From NCBI RefSeq assembly GCF_000188695.1, contig NW_004754921.1, forward strand, positions 1,049,038 through 1,093,725: 44,688 bases of DNA. Direction: 5' to 3'. The translations under genes and the position numbers were made by a program. Origin of the DNA: Salpingoeca rosetta (taxonomy: Eukaryota; Opisthokonta; Choanoflagellata; Craspedida; Salpingoecidae). Below are positions 26,093 through 41,220 of this stretch, piece after piece; position 1 is the first letter of the stretch; each line of letters begins with the position of its first letter. Below the pieces are notes generated by a model that saw only the letters and a program-made list of their open reading frames with translations, searched no databases and was not told where the DNA came from.

Positions 26093-26490
26093 TGTGATTG
26101 CACGAGGTGCATCGATACGCTTGCTCGCGACACCCGTCTCGCCTGCAGTGTGTGTGCTGCGCGTACGTGTATGCATGCTCGCAGTTGTTGCGTGCACATG
26201 TTTGTCCGGTGATCCCCCTCCCCCTTGTCGCTGCACGCTTCTGTTTCTTCTGCCCACTGTTCTCTTATCTTGCGGTTTATGTCGTGCGTTATCATCATCA
26301 TCATGAACTTCACACCAACGAGCAACGGCCGAAACAGGGCAGAGAACAATTGTGCACAGATAGACGCAGACAGACACACACACACACAGACACACACAGA
26401 CACACAGACACACACACACACACACACTCAGTGGGGTGAAGTCATGTAACCGAAAGGGGAGTAACAGAGAGCAATGCACCGCGGTGTCGG
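26093..26490. other. Convergent intergenic region, dehydrogenase / OMA1
   Basis: 398 bp between stop codons of opposite strands. It carries a CA/CAGA run at about 26373-26430. Two 3' UTRs are expected. No gene is seen. Confidence 0.7.
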
Positions 26491-27203
26491 CTATGCCGTG
26501 ACGGGCTGTGGATACCGTATCACGATTGTGCCGTTACCGTCATCGTCATCACCACCATCGTCATCGTCATCCTCATCCTCATCTTCATCCCCGCGGAAGA
26601 TTGTTCCGGGCGGGGCGTACGCGGGCCGAACTGCCTGCAGCCACCACAGCAGCGGGTTATGGACATCCTTCGGCGCACCTGAAACAGGGGTGAGAGGCAG
26701 AGAGGGTGTTGTTGGTGTGCGTGTGAGTGTGAGTGCGAGTGTGGGTGCGAGTGTGAGAGTGGGTGCGAGTGTGAGTGCGAGTGTGAGTTTGTGTATCTGT
26801 GTATCTGTGTATCTGTGTATCTGTGTATCTGTGTATCTGTGTGATCAAGTGTTTGTGAAAGTGGGCAGTAATGTAATTCCAAAGCGTGTGGATGGATGCG
26901 TACATACCGATAATTTCGCCGCACTGCGCCCGCTGCACATTCCGCGCAATCTGAAATCGCAAGACAATCAACCATCATGGAGGCGGCGGCGGTGAGCAAA
27001 ACATGCAAATGCAATTCACACACAGACACACACACAGACACACACAGACACAGACACACACACACACACCTCCATCCATTCGCCATCTGGATCGTAGAAC
27101 TTGATGCGTGATTTGAACATTGGATGGGTGCTCATCGTTCTGACATCAGCACAACGGAGAGACACAAACGCACACCAGCAGCGGTGGAGTGAGTGTTGAC
27201 GTC

Positions 27204-27282
<79 letters not shown>

Positions 27283-27709
27283 ACGCTTTCAAGTGTGCAG
27301 CTGTCGGTATGCGGGAATGTGTGTTGCCGTCTGTGACGTTACGATAACACTTTGTACGTTGCAAGAGCTGTCATGTTTCATACTCTGACACGACGTTTCC
27401 TTCGAGCACTTCCTCCACGTCTTCCTGCGTTGCCATCCGCCCTGACGCAATCAAGCGATCAAGCAGCATCGGGGAGGAGTTTGCGGTGAAGTGATGTGAT
27501 GTGGTGAGGACAGGCATGGTTCGAGGTGGCTGGCTGATACTTGACGCGGACGAATGTGCAGAAACACACATGGAGATGTATACACACATAGATATGCACA
27601 GGCAACCAAACAGACAGACAGATAGATAGACAGATAGACACACAGACAGACAGATAGATAGACAGGCAGGCAGCCAAACAGACAGACAGACAGACAGACA
27701 GATAGATAG

Positions 27710-27745
<36 letters not shown>

Positions 27746-28745
27746 AAATACAAACACACACACAGCCAGACACACACACATCCCACCGCCACTGTTGCCA
27801 CGGTCGCACCTTCCTGTGCTGCGCGCATGACGGCCTCGTATCGGACGAGTGCAAACCAGACGTCGTGGGCGTCGCGGATGTTGAAGCACGCCCGCGCAGC
27901 CATGATCAGCCCAATGTAGTCCGCCTGCGGTGGCGGTGGTGAGGAGAGACAAGGGGGTGTGGTGAGGTGGGGTTGAGGCAGGAGGGTTGGTGTTTCAGCA
28001 AAGGACTGTGCGAGAGTGGCGATGATGATGGAGGAGATGGCACGTGTGAACGACATTTAGCCCGCACACGTGCGTGAATTCGGCACACTCTGGTAGATCA
28101 CCTCAATCTCGCAGCTTCTGCTTTTTGGCAACATGAAGAACACGTCGATCATCCTGAGGAGCAGCATTGCAGTTGGTGTGAAATGCGGTTGTAAGCAGAG
28201 CGGATGGAAACTGAATAACGAATACGAATGTGCACACGCATGTGCACACGCACGTGCAAACACCGCCTCTCACAGCCGCACAACCACAACCACGCGCAAT
28301 CACAACCATAACCATTTGCGTGCAAGGATAACACAGCATTGGAGACTGACGATTGGAGGTAAGGGCTGGCGTGTTCCTTGCCCAGCAGCGTGCTGACGAT
28401 TTTGTTGAGCACAAACGCAAGAAACGTGTGCCCAATCGCTTCCGAGGTGTGCTCTGTCGTAAATAAAGCGTCGTGTGAATGCGGTTATTTTTGTGCAAGT
28501 GTGTGTGCGTGAGTGTGAATGTGTTTCTGTGCGGCTTGTAGTTCTCCTCCTCCCCCTCCACCACCACCGCCATTACAACGCACGGGCGACGTAGTGGCCG
28601 AGCTCGTGCCCGATGACGAGTGCAATCTTGTCCGCGTCGTAATTCAACAGCTCCAGCAGCGCCGTGTTCACCAGCACCAGTCCGCCTGATTCAAGGGGGA
28701 AGTTGGTGTGTGTGTATGTGTGCGAGTGAGTGTGTGTGTGAGTGT

Positions 28746-28794
<49 letters not shown>

Positions 28795-30300
28795 CTCTAC
28801 GGAGATTGGTGACAATGATGCGCGTGTTATGTTGTGATGTTTTTCAGCGACCATCACCTCCTGTTTTTCAGCGACCATCACCTCCTGTGCACGACGCATT
28901 CGGATCCCGTGAAGCGACGACCCGAAACTGACGGTGGTGATGTGAACCATCAACATACAGTGAGGAGCTTGGGGATGGTGGTATTGGAAAGGATGGTCTT
29001 CCTTACATGAAACACACATACACGTACGCACACACACACATATGCACACACACACACACACACGAACGCGAATGTCATCGAGGCAGAGGTGGCAGCCCGG
29101 CATGCCGGCGTCCTTGTTCTCCTGCTCGAGCTTCTTGAGGAACGATGCGTGCGATTTCTTGAACCGGTCTACGATATCGGCCACAAACTTGTGCTCGTCC
29201 GACGTCGTTGGCAGTAGCGCTTCCGACACTTGCTCCAGCAGCACCTTTCACCGCAACACGCGTTCATGTGTGTGTGTGTGTGAACGTGTGTGTGAATGAA
29301 GGTGTCAAATGGACGTGCAGGTGTGGAAGCAAGTTAAAAGAGTCACCGACACGGCTGCACAGGCACTGGCAACCACACCTCATCCATTGCAGCGAAGAAC
29401 GGTTCGGCGAGCCAGTCCGGGATGGGCTTCAGCCGCCGCCTGCCTGCAAAAGCGCAATGGCATAAAATCCATTGTCTCGCGTTACACGAACAGGACCACT
29501 GGCGTACGGACACGTGGCTACACAAGCTCGAGACACATGGAGACAGGTACATGCACGCAGCAGCAGCGATGTGCGAAAGACAGCCTCACACAAAATCACG
29601 CGCAAAGGCACAGACCTGTGAGCGGCACGGTTTCGATGCGCGAGATGAGGTAAGCGGTGATGGTGAGGGCCGGGACGAGGATGATGGGGCGGAGGAACAG
29701 CGGCTTCCGCATCAGTACTGCAGCAGCGCAATGTGTTTCGTGCGTTGCGAGCGTTTGTGGGTGAACGGCGCACGCGCGGTGAGATGATGTGCAAGCGATG
29801 GCGTCAATACGAAGCAAACTGCAGCCAAGCAGAAGGCAGCAAGCAAGGAACCACGAGCAAGAGCAGCGCAGGACATACAGTAATGATGCGCAGGCAAGCA
29901 AACAGACCAATTTTGTCCATCAAGTTGTGTGGGAACCGCTTGCGGCCAGCGGCGTTGACAGGGCCTTTCGAGCTGCGGCTGAAGATGCCTTTTGCTGCTC
30001 CACGGACCGGCACCACAGTAAACGCGGTGGATGAGATTGCACGCTTTCACCGCCACTCACAGTGATGCAGCGAACTGTGCAGTGCGACACCGATGGACAC
30101 GCGACAGCAGGGACAATAGAGAGAGCAGTGATAGCAGTGATAGCAGAGCAGACCAAAACACAAGCAACAAACACAGACGTGTCCAACTGACCAGACTCGA
30201 TGTAAGGGAACTTTGCTCGCGGAGGCGTGGCGTTGTGGTAGTGCAACGAGCGCCGCGCACCCTGCAGCAGCCACCTGCTCACCCGCACAGGCGCCACCAT
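26491..30300 (-). CDS. OMA1: OMA1 mitochondrial zinc metalloprotease (M48), 14 exons, 438 aa
   Basis: Minus-strand exons: 30192-30300, 29908-29994, 29616-29717, 29379-29443, 29068-29244, 28882-28927, 28584-28685, 28351-28453, 28102-28153, 27810-27924, 27384-27441, 27070-27139, 26908-26950, 26491-26678; phases close throughout. The basic, aromatic N-terminus (residues 1-36) looks like a mitochondrial presequence. A membrane helix (about 72-91) is followed by the OMA1 signature [16 protein letters not shown] (about 96-111). The catalytic core has [19 protein letters not shown] (188-206), HELGH (His222, Glu223, His226) and the third zinc ligand in CEIEADYIGL (Glu281), which lies at the exon 9/10 junction. 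[12 protein letters not shown] (341-352) is the conserved STHP element. Role: stress-activated inner-membrane protease that cleaves OPA1-type dynamins. An acidic Asp/Glu run precedes the C-terminus. The exon 2 acceptor has a NAGNAG choice (gag/cag), and exons 2 and 5 are the least certain. Confidence 0.9.
27190..27290 (-). repeat. TG/CA dinucleotide run in OMA1 intron 11
   Basis: TG on the plus strand (about 27206-27280), hence CA in the gene's sense, lying in the acceptor-side half of intron 27140-27383. Confidence 0.9.
27600..27780 (-). repeat. GACA/GATA tetranucleotide repeats in OMA1 intron 10
   Basis: Interspersed CAGA, GATA and CA repeats between about 27600 and 27780 within intron 27442-27809. 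This is the only GACA/GATA array in the window. Confidence 0.9.
28840..28887 (-). repeat. 24-bp perfect tandem duplication over the OMA1 exon 6 donor
   Basis: Two exact copies of a 24-bp unit (28840-28863 and 28864-28887). The copy nearer the exon (28864-28887) contains the last bases of exon 6 and its 5' splice site at 28881; the other copy repeats the same donor 24 bp further into the intron. Confidence 0.95.
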
Positions 30301-30578
30301 CCTCGTGGCTGCTGTGTGTTGTGTGTGTGGGTGTTGTGTGGGTGGTGTTGTGTGTGTCAGTGAACTGTCGTCTCGCACGACTGTTGGTTGGCTGGTACTG
30401 TGTTGTGTTGTGTGGTGGGCTGGGTGCTGGGTGCTTCTGGAAAACGTGTTTTCCTGTTTTCCCCACGCAATTTCCTGCGCACATTGCAACACCAGATACA
30501 AGACACAACACACGAGCAACACCGAGCAACACCAAAGCAAGCAAGCAACAAGCAAGCGAGCCGACTCCAAGCACAGAG
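30301..30578. promoter_or_regulatory. Divergent upstream region shared by OMA1 and KMO
   Basis: 278 bp between the two start codons on opposite strands, so it must contain both core promoters and 5' UTRs. It contains GTGTGG/GTTGTG-rich sequence (about 30315-30425). No defined promoter element is recognised; the call rests on position only. Confidence 0.5.
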
Positions 30579-33370
<2,792 letters not shown>

Positions 33371-33813
33371 TGGTGGTGATGATTGTGATGATGGTGATGA
33401 TGATGGAATATGCTTGCGCTTGGTGTCTTGCACTAGCCCCAGCATTACACAATGGAACCCAACGTTTACAACGCCCTCCTTTGTATACTCGCGCTTGGTG
33501 AGCTATTCCAAGCCGCACTCACAACACATGCGCGTCGAAGGCGTGTATTCCAAGAAGAGAAGAGAACAGGAAGCGAGAAACCACTGAATCGATTGTAACA
33601 TGAAGGTATAACAAGTGGAGGGGGGGGGGAACAAGGCATTCAACAAACCAGCAGCATTGACAACTCCACTCAACATCCACCCATGTCAAATCAACTCAAA
33701 TTCAACACCGCCGCCGCCACCACCTCCGTCGTCGTCTTCACCATCACCACCACCACCACCACCACCATCATCATCATCATCGTCATCATCATCACCACCA
33801 CGACTCCGGCCTC
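33371..33813. other. Convergent intergenic region, KMO / sulfatase
   Basis: 443 bp between stop codons. It contains a G run (about 33619-33628) and CCACCA/ATCATC trinucleotide repeats (about 33710-33800) next to the sulfatase stop. Two 3' UTRs are expected. No gene is seen. Confidence 0.7.
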
Positions 33814-35718
33814 CTACACGTCGATGAAGGGCCCGTAGTAGCCGTTGTAGCGGTGGATGTACGCCTCGCACGCCTGTGGAATGGGCCAGCCAGGCTTCCA
33901 CGTCAGCGTGTGGCTCTGCCAGTACGCGAGCCGCTGCTTGAGGTCTGCAACAACGTCGGGGTGTTGCGCGGCCACGTCGTGGTGCTCGGTTGGGTCCTGC
34001 TCAATGTTGAAGAGGCAGCCGGCTGTGCAGTTGACGGCACCGGCAGGCACACCCCCGCCTGTTGTCGTGGCGTTGGGGTACTTTGGGCCCGTCCACTGGC
34101 CGTATTGGAGGTTGTCGCCCACAATCAGCTTCCAGGGCGGGCGCACGATGAGCGGCGACTGGTCAAAGGTGATCGGGTACTCCACACGTGGCGACGTGCT
34201 GTTGGCGCCCGACAGCAGCGACCACAGGCTCTGCGAGTCGATGGCGGGCAGGTTCGCCTTCTTGGCAATGGGGTCCTCGCACGCAACGCCGGCCAACTCG
34301 CAGAAGGTGGCCATCCAGTCCGCCAGGACGACCAGGCCCGTCTCGACCTGTCCACGGCGATGCGAGGGGAGGAACCCGCCGTTGACAAAAGCGTTGACGC
34401 GAATGCCGCCCTGGAAGGGGCTCAGCTTCCCGCCACGCAGCGGCCAGTTGCTCGCGCCGCCGCACAGGCTGGCGTCCATCCCGTCCAGGCACTGGTAGAT
34501 GGCGCCGCCGTTATCCGAGTGCACGACCAGCAGCGTGTTCTCCCACATGCCCTTGGCCTTGAGCGCGGCCGTGATGTTGCCGACAACGTCGTCGGCTGCC
34601 AGCACCATCGCCTGGTACGTGCGGCGGATCGGGTCGGGGATGTGCTGGAAGCGGTCCAGGTACGCCTGGGGCACCTGCAGCGGGGCGTGCGCAATGTGGC
34701 TGGCGTAGTACAGGAACAGCGGCGTGGAGGCGTCGTGCTTGGAGATGACGTCGAGCGCGTGGTCGCGGAACACGTGTTCCTCGTATGTGCCGATTGGAGC
34801 GTCGGCAGGCTCCGTGCTGTTCCACAGGTCCACAAACCCCGTCACATACTTCAGCAGCTGGCACTTGACGGGGAACTGGACGGACACGGTGTCCGTGTAG
34901 TTGTAGGCATAGTAGTTGTTGTCGTGGTTGAAGTAGTGCAGGGACGAGTCAAACCCACGCCCAAGCGGCGAGTGCTGTGGGGTGGCAATGCCCGCATCCC
35001 ACTTGCCCACCATGTGCGTCTTATACCCAGCCTTCCTCATAAACGCCGGAATCGTGGTCTGCGTGTGTAATACGTAAAACGTGCGTCATGTGTAATGTGT
35101 GTGTGAGTGGATGGAAGGACCAAGTCGTGTTGGGGGGCAGGGGAACAGGACATACAAAGAATGCAACAGGGAAAGGGTGGATGTGAGCGAGACACTCTCG
35201 CACAACACAACATACACAAACACAAACAAACAAGCAAGCACACATACACACAAACACAAACAAACAAACAAACATACGCACAACAAACAAACACGAGCGC
35301 ATACACAAAACTCACCATGTTGCGAGGGATGCCAACGCCGGCCGTGTCTGGGTGTTGGGAGTCCCAGCTGGCGGAGCTGACGCGGTTGGAGTGGAACACA
35401 TGCAAGGGCAGACGACCAGAGAGGAAGCTGGAACGGCTCGGTGTGCACCAAAAATACGAGTACGCCTGATCCAGCAGCAGTCCATCCCGTGCCAGTTTGT
35501 CCATGTTTGGCGTCTTGGCCTCTGTTTGGTTGCGAATGCCAAAGTTGTGGAAGCCCCAATCTGTTTTGGCATCACGTGTGAGAGTGAGTGAGTGAGTGAG
35601 TGAGTGAGTGAGTGAGTGAGTGAGTGAGTGAGTGAGAGGAAGCACACAGTACGCAGGAAGAAAGCAAGAGAAGCAAAGGTTAACCATGCACACACTCACT
35701 CAATCACTCAATCACTCA

Positions 35719-35749
<31 letters not shown>

Positions 35750-35897
35750 CGTCGATCATGATGAAGACAATGTGGGGCTTGGGGGCGTCTGCTCTCACGG
35801 CAGCGCTTGCAGCATGCTGAGCGCAACCCAGCAGTGATACTGCAAACACCACCCAGACCACCGCCGCCAACGGCACAGCCAGTGCGCAGTGCATCAT
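33814..35897 (-). CDS. Secreted arylsulfatase, 3 exons, 545 aa
   Basis: Minus-strand exons 35750-35897, 35316-35560 and 33814-35058 (phases 1, 0). A signal peptide (about 1-31) is followed by PHIVFIMIDD (metal-binding Asp49, Asp50). CTPSRSSFLSGR (Cys88 to Arg99) is the sulfatase signature; Cys88 would be converted to formylglycine. GYKTHMVGKW (142-151) and HSDNGG (311-316) complete the active site, and YYASHIAHAPLQVP matches arylsulfatase B-like enzymes. Residue 152, after GKW, is Asp where most sulfatases have the catalytic His (GKWHLG). The short terminal region includes Cys pairs typical of secreted forms. Likely role: hydrolysis of sulfate esters on extracellular or lysosomal glycans. Start: the first of two adjacent Met codons. 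Confidence 0.92.
35561..35749 (-). repeat. GAGT repeat and TG/CA run in sulfatase intron 1
   Basis: In the sense of the gene the intron starts with a GT repeat directly at the donor (plus-strand CA at about 35721-35749) and ends with CACT tetranucleotide repeats (plus-strand GAGT at about 35582-35637) next to the acceptor. Confidence 0.9.
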
Positions 35898-36106
35898 CGT
35901 TGTTTGTTTGTTTGTTTGTTTGTGTTTGTGGAAATTTCGTCGTATCTTTCGTGGCTGTTGTTGCGCTCACACTGGAGCAGCAATCCAAACAGTTGTTCGA
36001 TGTGTGACATGACATGAGACTATCCTTCATTCACTGTGCAGACACACACACACACACACACACCATTACACAAGACACACACAACTACGCAGACACACAA
36101 AGAGAG

Positions 36107-39100
36107 CTATTCCTGAAGCACTTGGTGCAAGAGTTTGCGGCAGCGGCACACGATGGGCCAGTGGCGGCCTCCAACCGACATCTCGTCAACGCGCTGCACG
36201 CTCATCTCAACCACAACATCCAGTGGCACCTCTCCCTGCACAACACGAGTTGCTGCGCCGTCACCACGATCATCATCATCATCATCATCATCACCAGCAC
36301 CAGCACCAGCATCCCCAACACCACCCCACACCCACGATGCTCTCGTCGTCGCTGTTGTCGTTGTTGGTGCACCTGTGGCGTCCGTGACGTCGGATACAGC
36401 TTCCGCCGGTACCGGTGGCGTTGCATCAAACGAGCGCCACAACGCCGCCACCTGCTGTCGCAGCGCTGCAGCCTGCGTCGCATCACTTCCCTCAATGTCC
36501 TCCTCGACTCCACGCAGACACAGCGCCAGCACGTCCACAACAGGGAACAGCGGCAGCGCTTCGTTGTGCATGAACAGCAGGCCTTGCGCCCCATCTCCCA
36601 CATCACCGCCATCGCCTCCTGGTATCTTGTCGCTCCGTACAGCCTGCAACCGCTGCGCCATGGCGTCTCGTAGCCCGCTCGCCACGCACTCTTCCTGCAC
36701 ATATGTGGCCAGGGCGCGGGCCAGGTAGAGGCGGGGCACGAGCGACTCGAAGCGCCCAACCGCCACATCGCACAGCACCAGCAGCCGCGACGCCGACGCC
36801 ACAGCGCTGAGCTGGTGGTGATCGTGCCCGCCCACCATGCCAGCGCCGCTGCTGCCGCCACCACGACCATCATGGCCACTGTCACCAGCAACACGACGGC
36901 AGCAGCGCATCCAGCACGCGCGGACGAGGGCGGCGGCGTGTGCAGCGACATCGGGCTCCTCGTGGAAGAGAAGATGCAGCAGGGTCGCAAACCCGCTCAG
37001 CACCTGCCGTGCGCCGAGTTCCGTGCGGCGAACCGCCGGCCACATCTGCCACTGCCGCAGCACGAGTGGCAGCGCATCAAGCCCACACAGCACCGCACAC
37101 GCCACGTTCGGGTCTGGCAGATCTGTCGTGAAGGGCGCGAGTGCCGCCATATACAGGCCCACAACGTCGTGGTCGCACTGGTGCAGGCGGCACAACTGGG
37201 TCACCACGCATCCTGCCAGCGCCACGGCGCCGAGCCGCACCTCGTCCAAGGGGCTCTTCACCAGCTGCCTGCAGGCACTCAGCACTCGGCCAAGCACACC
37301 AGCATCACTGCAAGCAGCACCACCATCGGCACTTCTCCCAGATGCCGTCACCAAGTGCTTCTGCAACGCGGACAGCAGCGCGGCCGTTGCGTCCGGGCCA
37401 CGCAGTTGATCGTCTGCAGATGGGGCAGATGCTGTGCTACTCGGGGCGCGGTGTTGCGGGTAGGCCTGCTGCCACAGCACCTGTGCCGCAGCAGCGAATG
37501 CAGGGCGAGACAGCAGTCCCATGCCGCCGTACGAGTAGAACCGCAGAGCACCAACTGCCATGTCCGTGTCCTCCAGCATCTTCGCGAGTCCCGGTACGGA
37601 CACGTCATCAATGGCATCTACCGTGTTGCTGACAGCGCTCACATCTACGGCTGTGTCTCCGCTGTGTCCGCCGTTGTGGGTGGTGCCGTTGTTACGCCCA
37701 TGCTCACGTCCACTGTCTCCCACTCTCTGGGTTCCAGCTTCAGTGCTGTCAGCGGCAATGTCGGTGGCGCCCGCAACAGCCTGCATTGGGCCGCACAGCA
37801 AGCGCTGCGTCTCCAGCAGCGCCCGCGTCACGGCCCGTTTGAATCTCGCGGCACCAGGCTCCGTGTGCTGCGGTACAGCCACAGCGCCAACAGAAGCAAC
37901 AGCGGACGTTCTGGTATCCCCTGCGCTGAGAACCGCCGTCACTTGCCTCTTGGCTGCCGTAAACGCGTGAAGCACGTGCGGCCTTACCGCCCTGAGCTGC
38001 CCAACAGCAGCAGCATCGTACAGCTGCTGCGGGTCCCGGCTGCGCCTGTGCACCTCGCACACCAGCGCCGACACCACGCACCAGTACTCTGCCTGCACCA
38101 CCCACGGCACCCACAGCGACGTGTTTGTTGTCGGCACAAGCGCACGCGTCCATGACGGCGAGCAGCAGACGCGCGTGAGCTCAAACACATCAACAACAGC
38201 TGCGTGCGTGCGGATGAGGCGTGAGAGTTGGAGAAGCAGTCCGTGTACGGCATTGAAGGACAGCGGCGTCTGTCGCGGTGTCGTCATCGCCTGCGCCGTG
38301 AGGGTAGCTGACGTCGTGGCAGTAGCGGTGCTGCTGCTGTTGCTTGGCGACGTTTCGCTGTTTGAGGCGCTGTCCACAGCGCTGGTGCATGCATCACTTG
38401 TAGGTGGTGCCGCTATTCTGGAAAGCTGTGTCACGAGTTCGCGGATCACGGTGCCAGCGAGCGTGGCGGGCACGACGGCGCATGCGGCGCGGGATGCAAG
38501 GCGGCGCACGCGGGCATCTGGAGACGCGGCCCACAGCCGAAGGAGCGCCGTGACGCGCAGTGCCAGCTGCCCGTCTTTGCTCGTGACATCGCCATCGGCA
38601 ACGGCGGCGCGATTGTCCAGTCCAGAGAGAAACACCAGCGACAGATACGCACGCTTGGTGGCGGTGCCGCACACAGACGAGGTCGCAGCACCAACAGCAG
38701 CGTCGACATGGGGCTCTTTCTCAATCTTGCTTTGACCCTTCTTTGGTTGCGTCTCCTCGCCTTGACCACCATCCCTGGCCTCTTGCGTCGATTTGGTTAC
38801 GGTTTCCTCTTCCTCTTTGCCTTGCTCGGCTTCACCTTCCACCCCCTTCTCCTGTCCCTTGTCCTCCTCCGCCACTTGCTGCTGCTGTCGCTGTTGCGGC
38901 TGCAGTGCGCCGAGAATAAGATCTGCCAGGCCGGGGTTGGACGACAGAATCGACCAAAGCGTCAGCACACGGCCGGCCGATGCTGGCGCGACCTTGGGCG
39001 GAGCCACAGGTGTTGCAGTTGCTGTTGAATGTGCATCCCCAGGTACAATATCAGATGTTGGCGCGTGACGCGTGTCCTCCTCGCGCTGCCGTCTGCTCTG

Positions 39101-40518
39101 CAGGGCTGCGAGTGTGTCCATGTATGCTGGGCCGGCCCATCCGCCGCCATCACCGCTGCTCGACAGCAGAGGCGCCGACGATGCCGACGACGGCGCGCCG
39201 TTGGTGCCCAGCAGCCGCGTCTGCAGCGAGCTGAACAGCATCATGGCCGCATTGCGCACAGCAAACACGGGCGACACAAACCCGTCCAGCGCCAGCGCAT
39301 ATGCGCGCGCGGTTCCGCTGCTGCTGTGCTTGCTCATGCTTTCATCACGCATGATGGCGCGCAGCACGTTGTATGCATGCACCACCGCAGCGTTGCTCCG
39401 GTGCCCAACCACATGCATGTCTCCATCCTCCTCCTCATCCCCCTCAGCAGCGTCGTGTGTGGTGGTCGTGGTCTTCGCAGCATCAGAAGCATCATCGCCA
39501 CCTCGTTCCTCATCATTGGGGACGGCGTCACCGCGCCAGTCGCCGCGCGGGGCCTGCTCTGTGTCTCCTTGCCTGCAGGCAATGCGCAGCAGGGCATCCA
39601 CGCCCCTGTGCACGAGGCGGCTGCGGCGTGCGCTGGGCGCTGAGCGAAGGATGGACAGCACGACGAGCGGGAACCCGGCGCTGCGACGCGTGATGCTGTC
39701 ACGATCGGCATTGCGGATCGAACACATGGCATCTTCCAACCTGGGGTGTGTAGGGGTGTGTGTGCATGTGTGAGTGTGTGAGTGTGTATGTGTGTGTGCA
39801 CGTGTGTGTGCACGTGTGTGTGTGCGTGCGTGCGTGCACGTGTGTGTATGTGTGTGCACGTGTGTGTGTGAGTGAGTGAAGTGCAATGCAAGAGGGTGTC
39901 GAGCAAGGCCATGCAAACGTCCGCAAGCAATACACACCATCCACTCAGGTGATCAGGAAAATGGATCCACAGCCTGAAGGAACACAGCAGTGGTGTAACG
40001 GCGTGAATGAAATGTAACGTGTAAACCCACAAATTGGACGCTGTGCCGCGTCGTTCCACCCATTGCAGCGTACAAACCACAATCACAATCACAGAGCACG
40101 AAGGACAGCAAGAGAGCAAACAAAAGCACGCTGCATTCAGCTCTGGCACCTTGAGCAGATGGCCTGGAAGGAGGATGACATGACCTCGACAACACCGCGG
40201 TGACGGCTCTGCAGCAGACCCGTGTACAGTTGCTGGCCCATGCACAGCGCATCAGCCCACGTCAGCCGCAGCGCACCGCCGCCCGTCATGTCGCCACTTG
40301 TCTGCGCGTGCGTGGGAGTAATTGTTGTTGAGGCAGCGGGCGCAAAGGGGAAGCGAAGGACAAGAAGCGCAGTGATGAAGGCCACTTCTCGCATGGCCCG
40401 CCAGCAGCACACCAGGTGCACTTTTGCCCCCATGTCCTGCATATTTTGTGTATGAGCGCGCGTGTGTGAGGGAGTTGGGGGGGGGGGGGGGTTGGAGATG
40501 GAGACAGGGAGAGGGAGG

Positions 40519-40598
<80 letters not shown>

Positions 40599-41132
40599 AA
40601 GACAGGAAAAGCCATGTATGTGTGCCAGCACACACGAGTGCCGGAATCAACGCTATGGGTGCACCTGGTCCAAGGCCTCAGATGACGAGGCAGACAAGTC
40701 ATCACCATCGCCATCACCGGAGAACCTGCGCCATAGAACGAACAAACAAATGCACAAAGGCCAGCAGCGCATGAGAGATGGCGAGCAAGACTCTCTGACG
40801 GCAGGCAACAAATGACAATCTCGAACACACGTACACGCTCACGTTCGCACCAACACAGCAGTGTTAACGCGTCTATCCCCATGCATGTACAAACAACACG
40901 CGCACCCTTCGGGAGCAGAGGCCGCGACGGTGGGCATGGTGAAGGCAACAACACGTCGCAACTCCTGCCACAGCATGAGCATCAGTGACGACCACAGCAT
41001 GTGTTGTTGATTGGTTGCGCCATGGCTGTTGGACGTGTCCACGAACGGCTCAATGATGAGCAGGTGGCGAATGGTTTCCATGGTGCCGTGCAACGCAACC
41101 ATGCGGGACGGGCCACACTGATCAACCTACAA

Positions 41133-41170
<38 letters not shown>

Positions 41171-41176
41171 GTGTGT

Positions 41177-41220
<44 letters not shown>

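Noticed and set aside
33853..35070. 405-codon plus-strand ORF
   Set aside because: It is the antisense shadow of the sulfatase exon; the minus strand has all sulfatase motifs and correct splice sites.
36815..38155. 446-codon plus-strand ORF opposite THADA
   Set aside because: No family resemblance; the minus strand carries DUF2428 motifs on both sides in a single exon.
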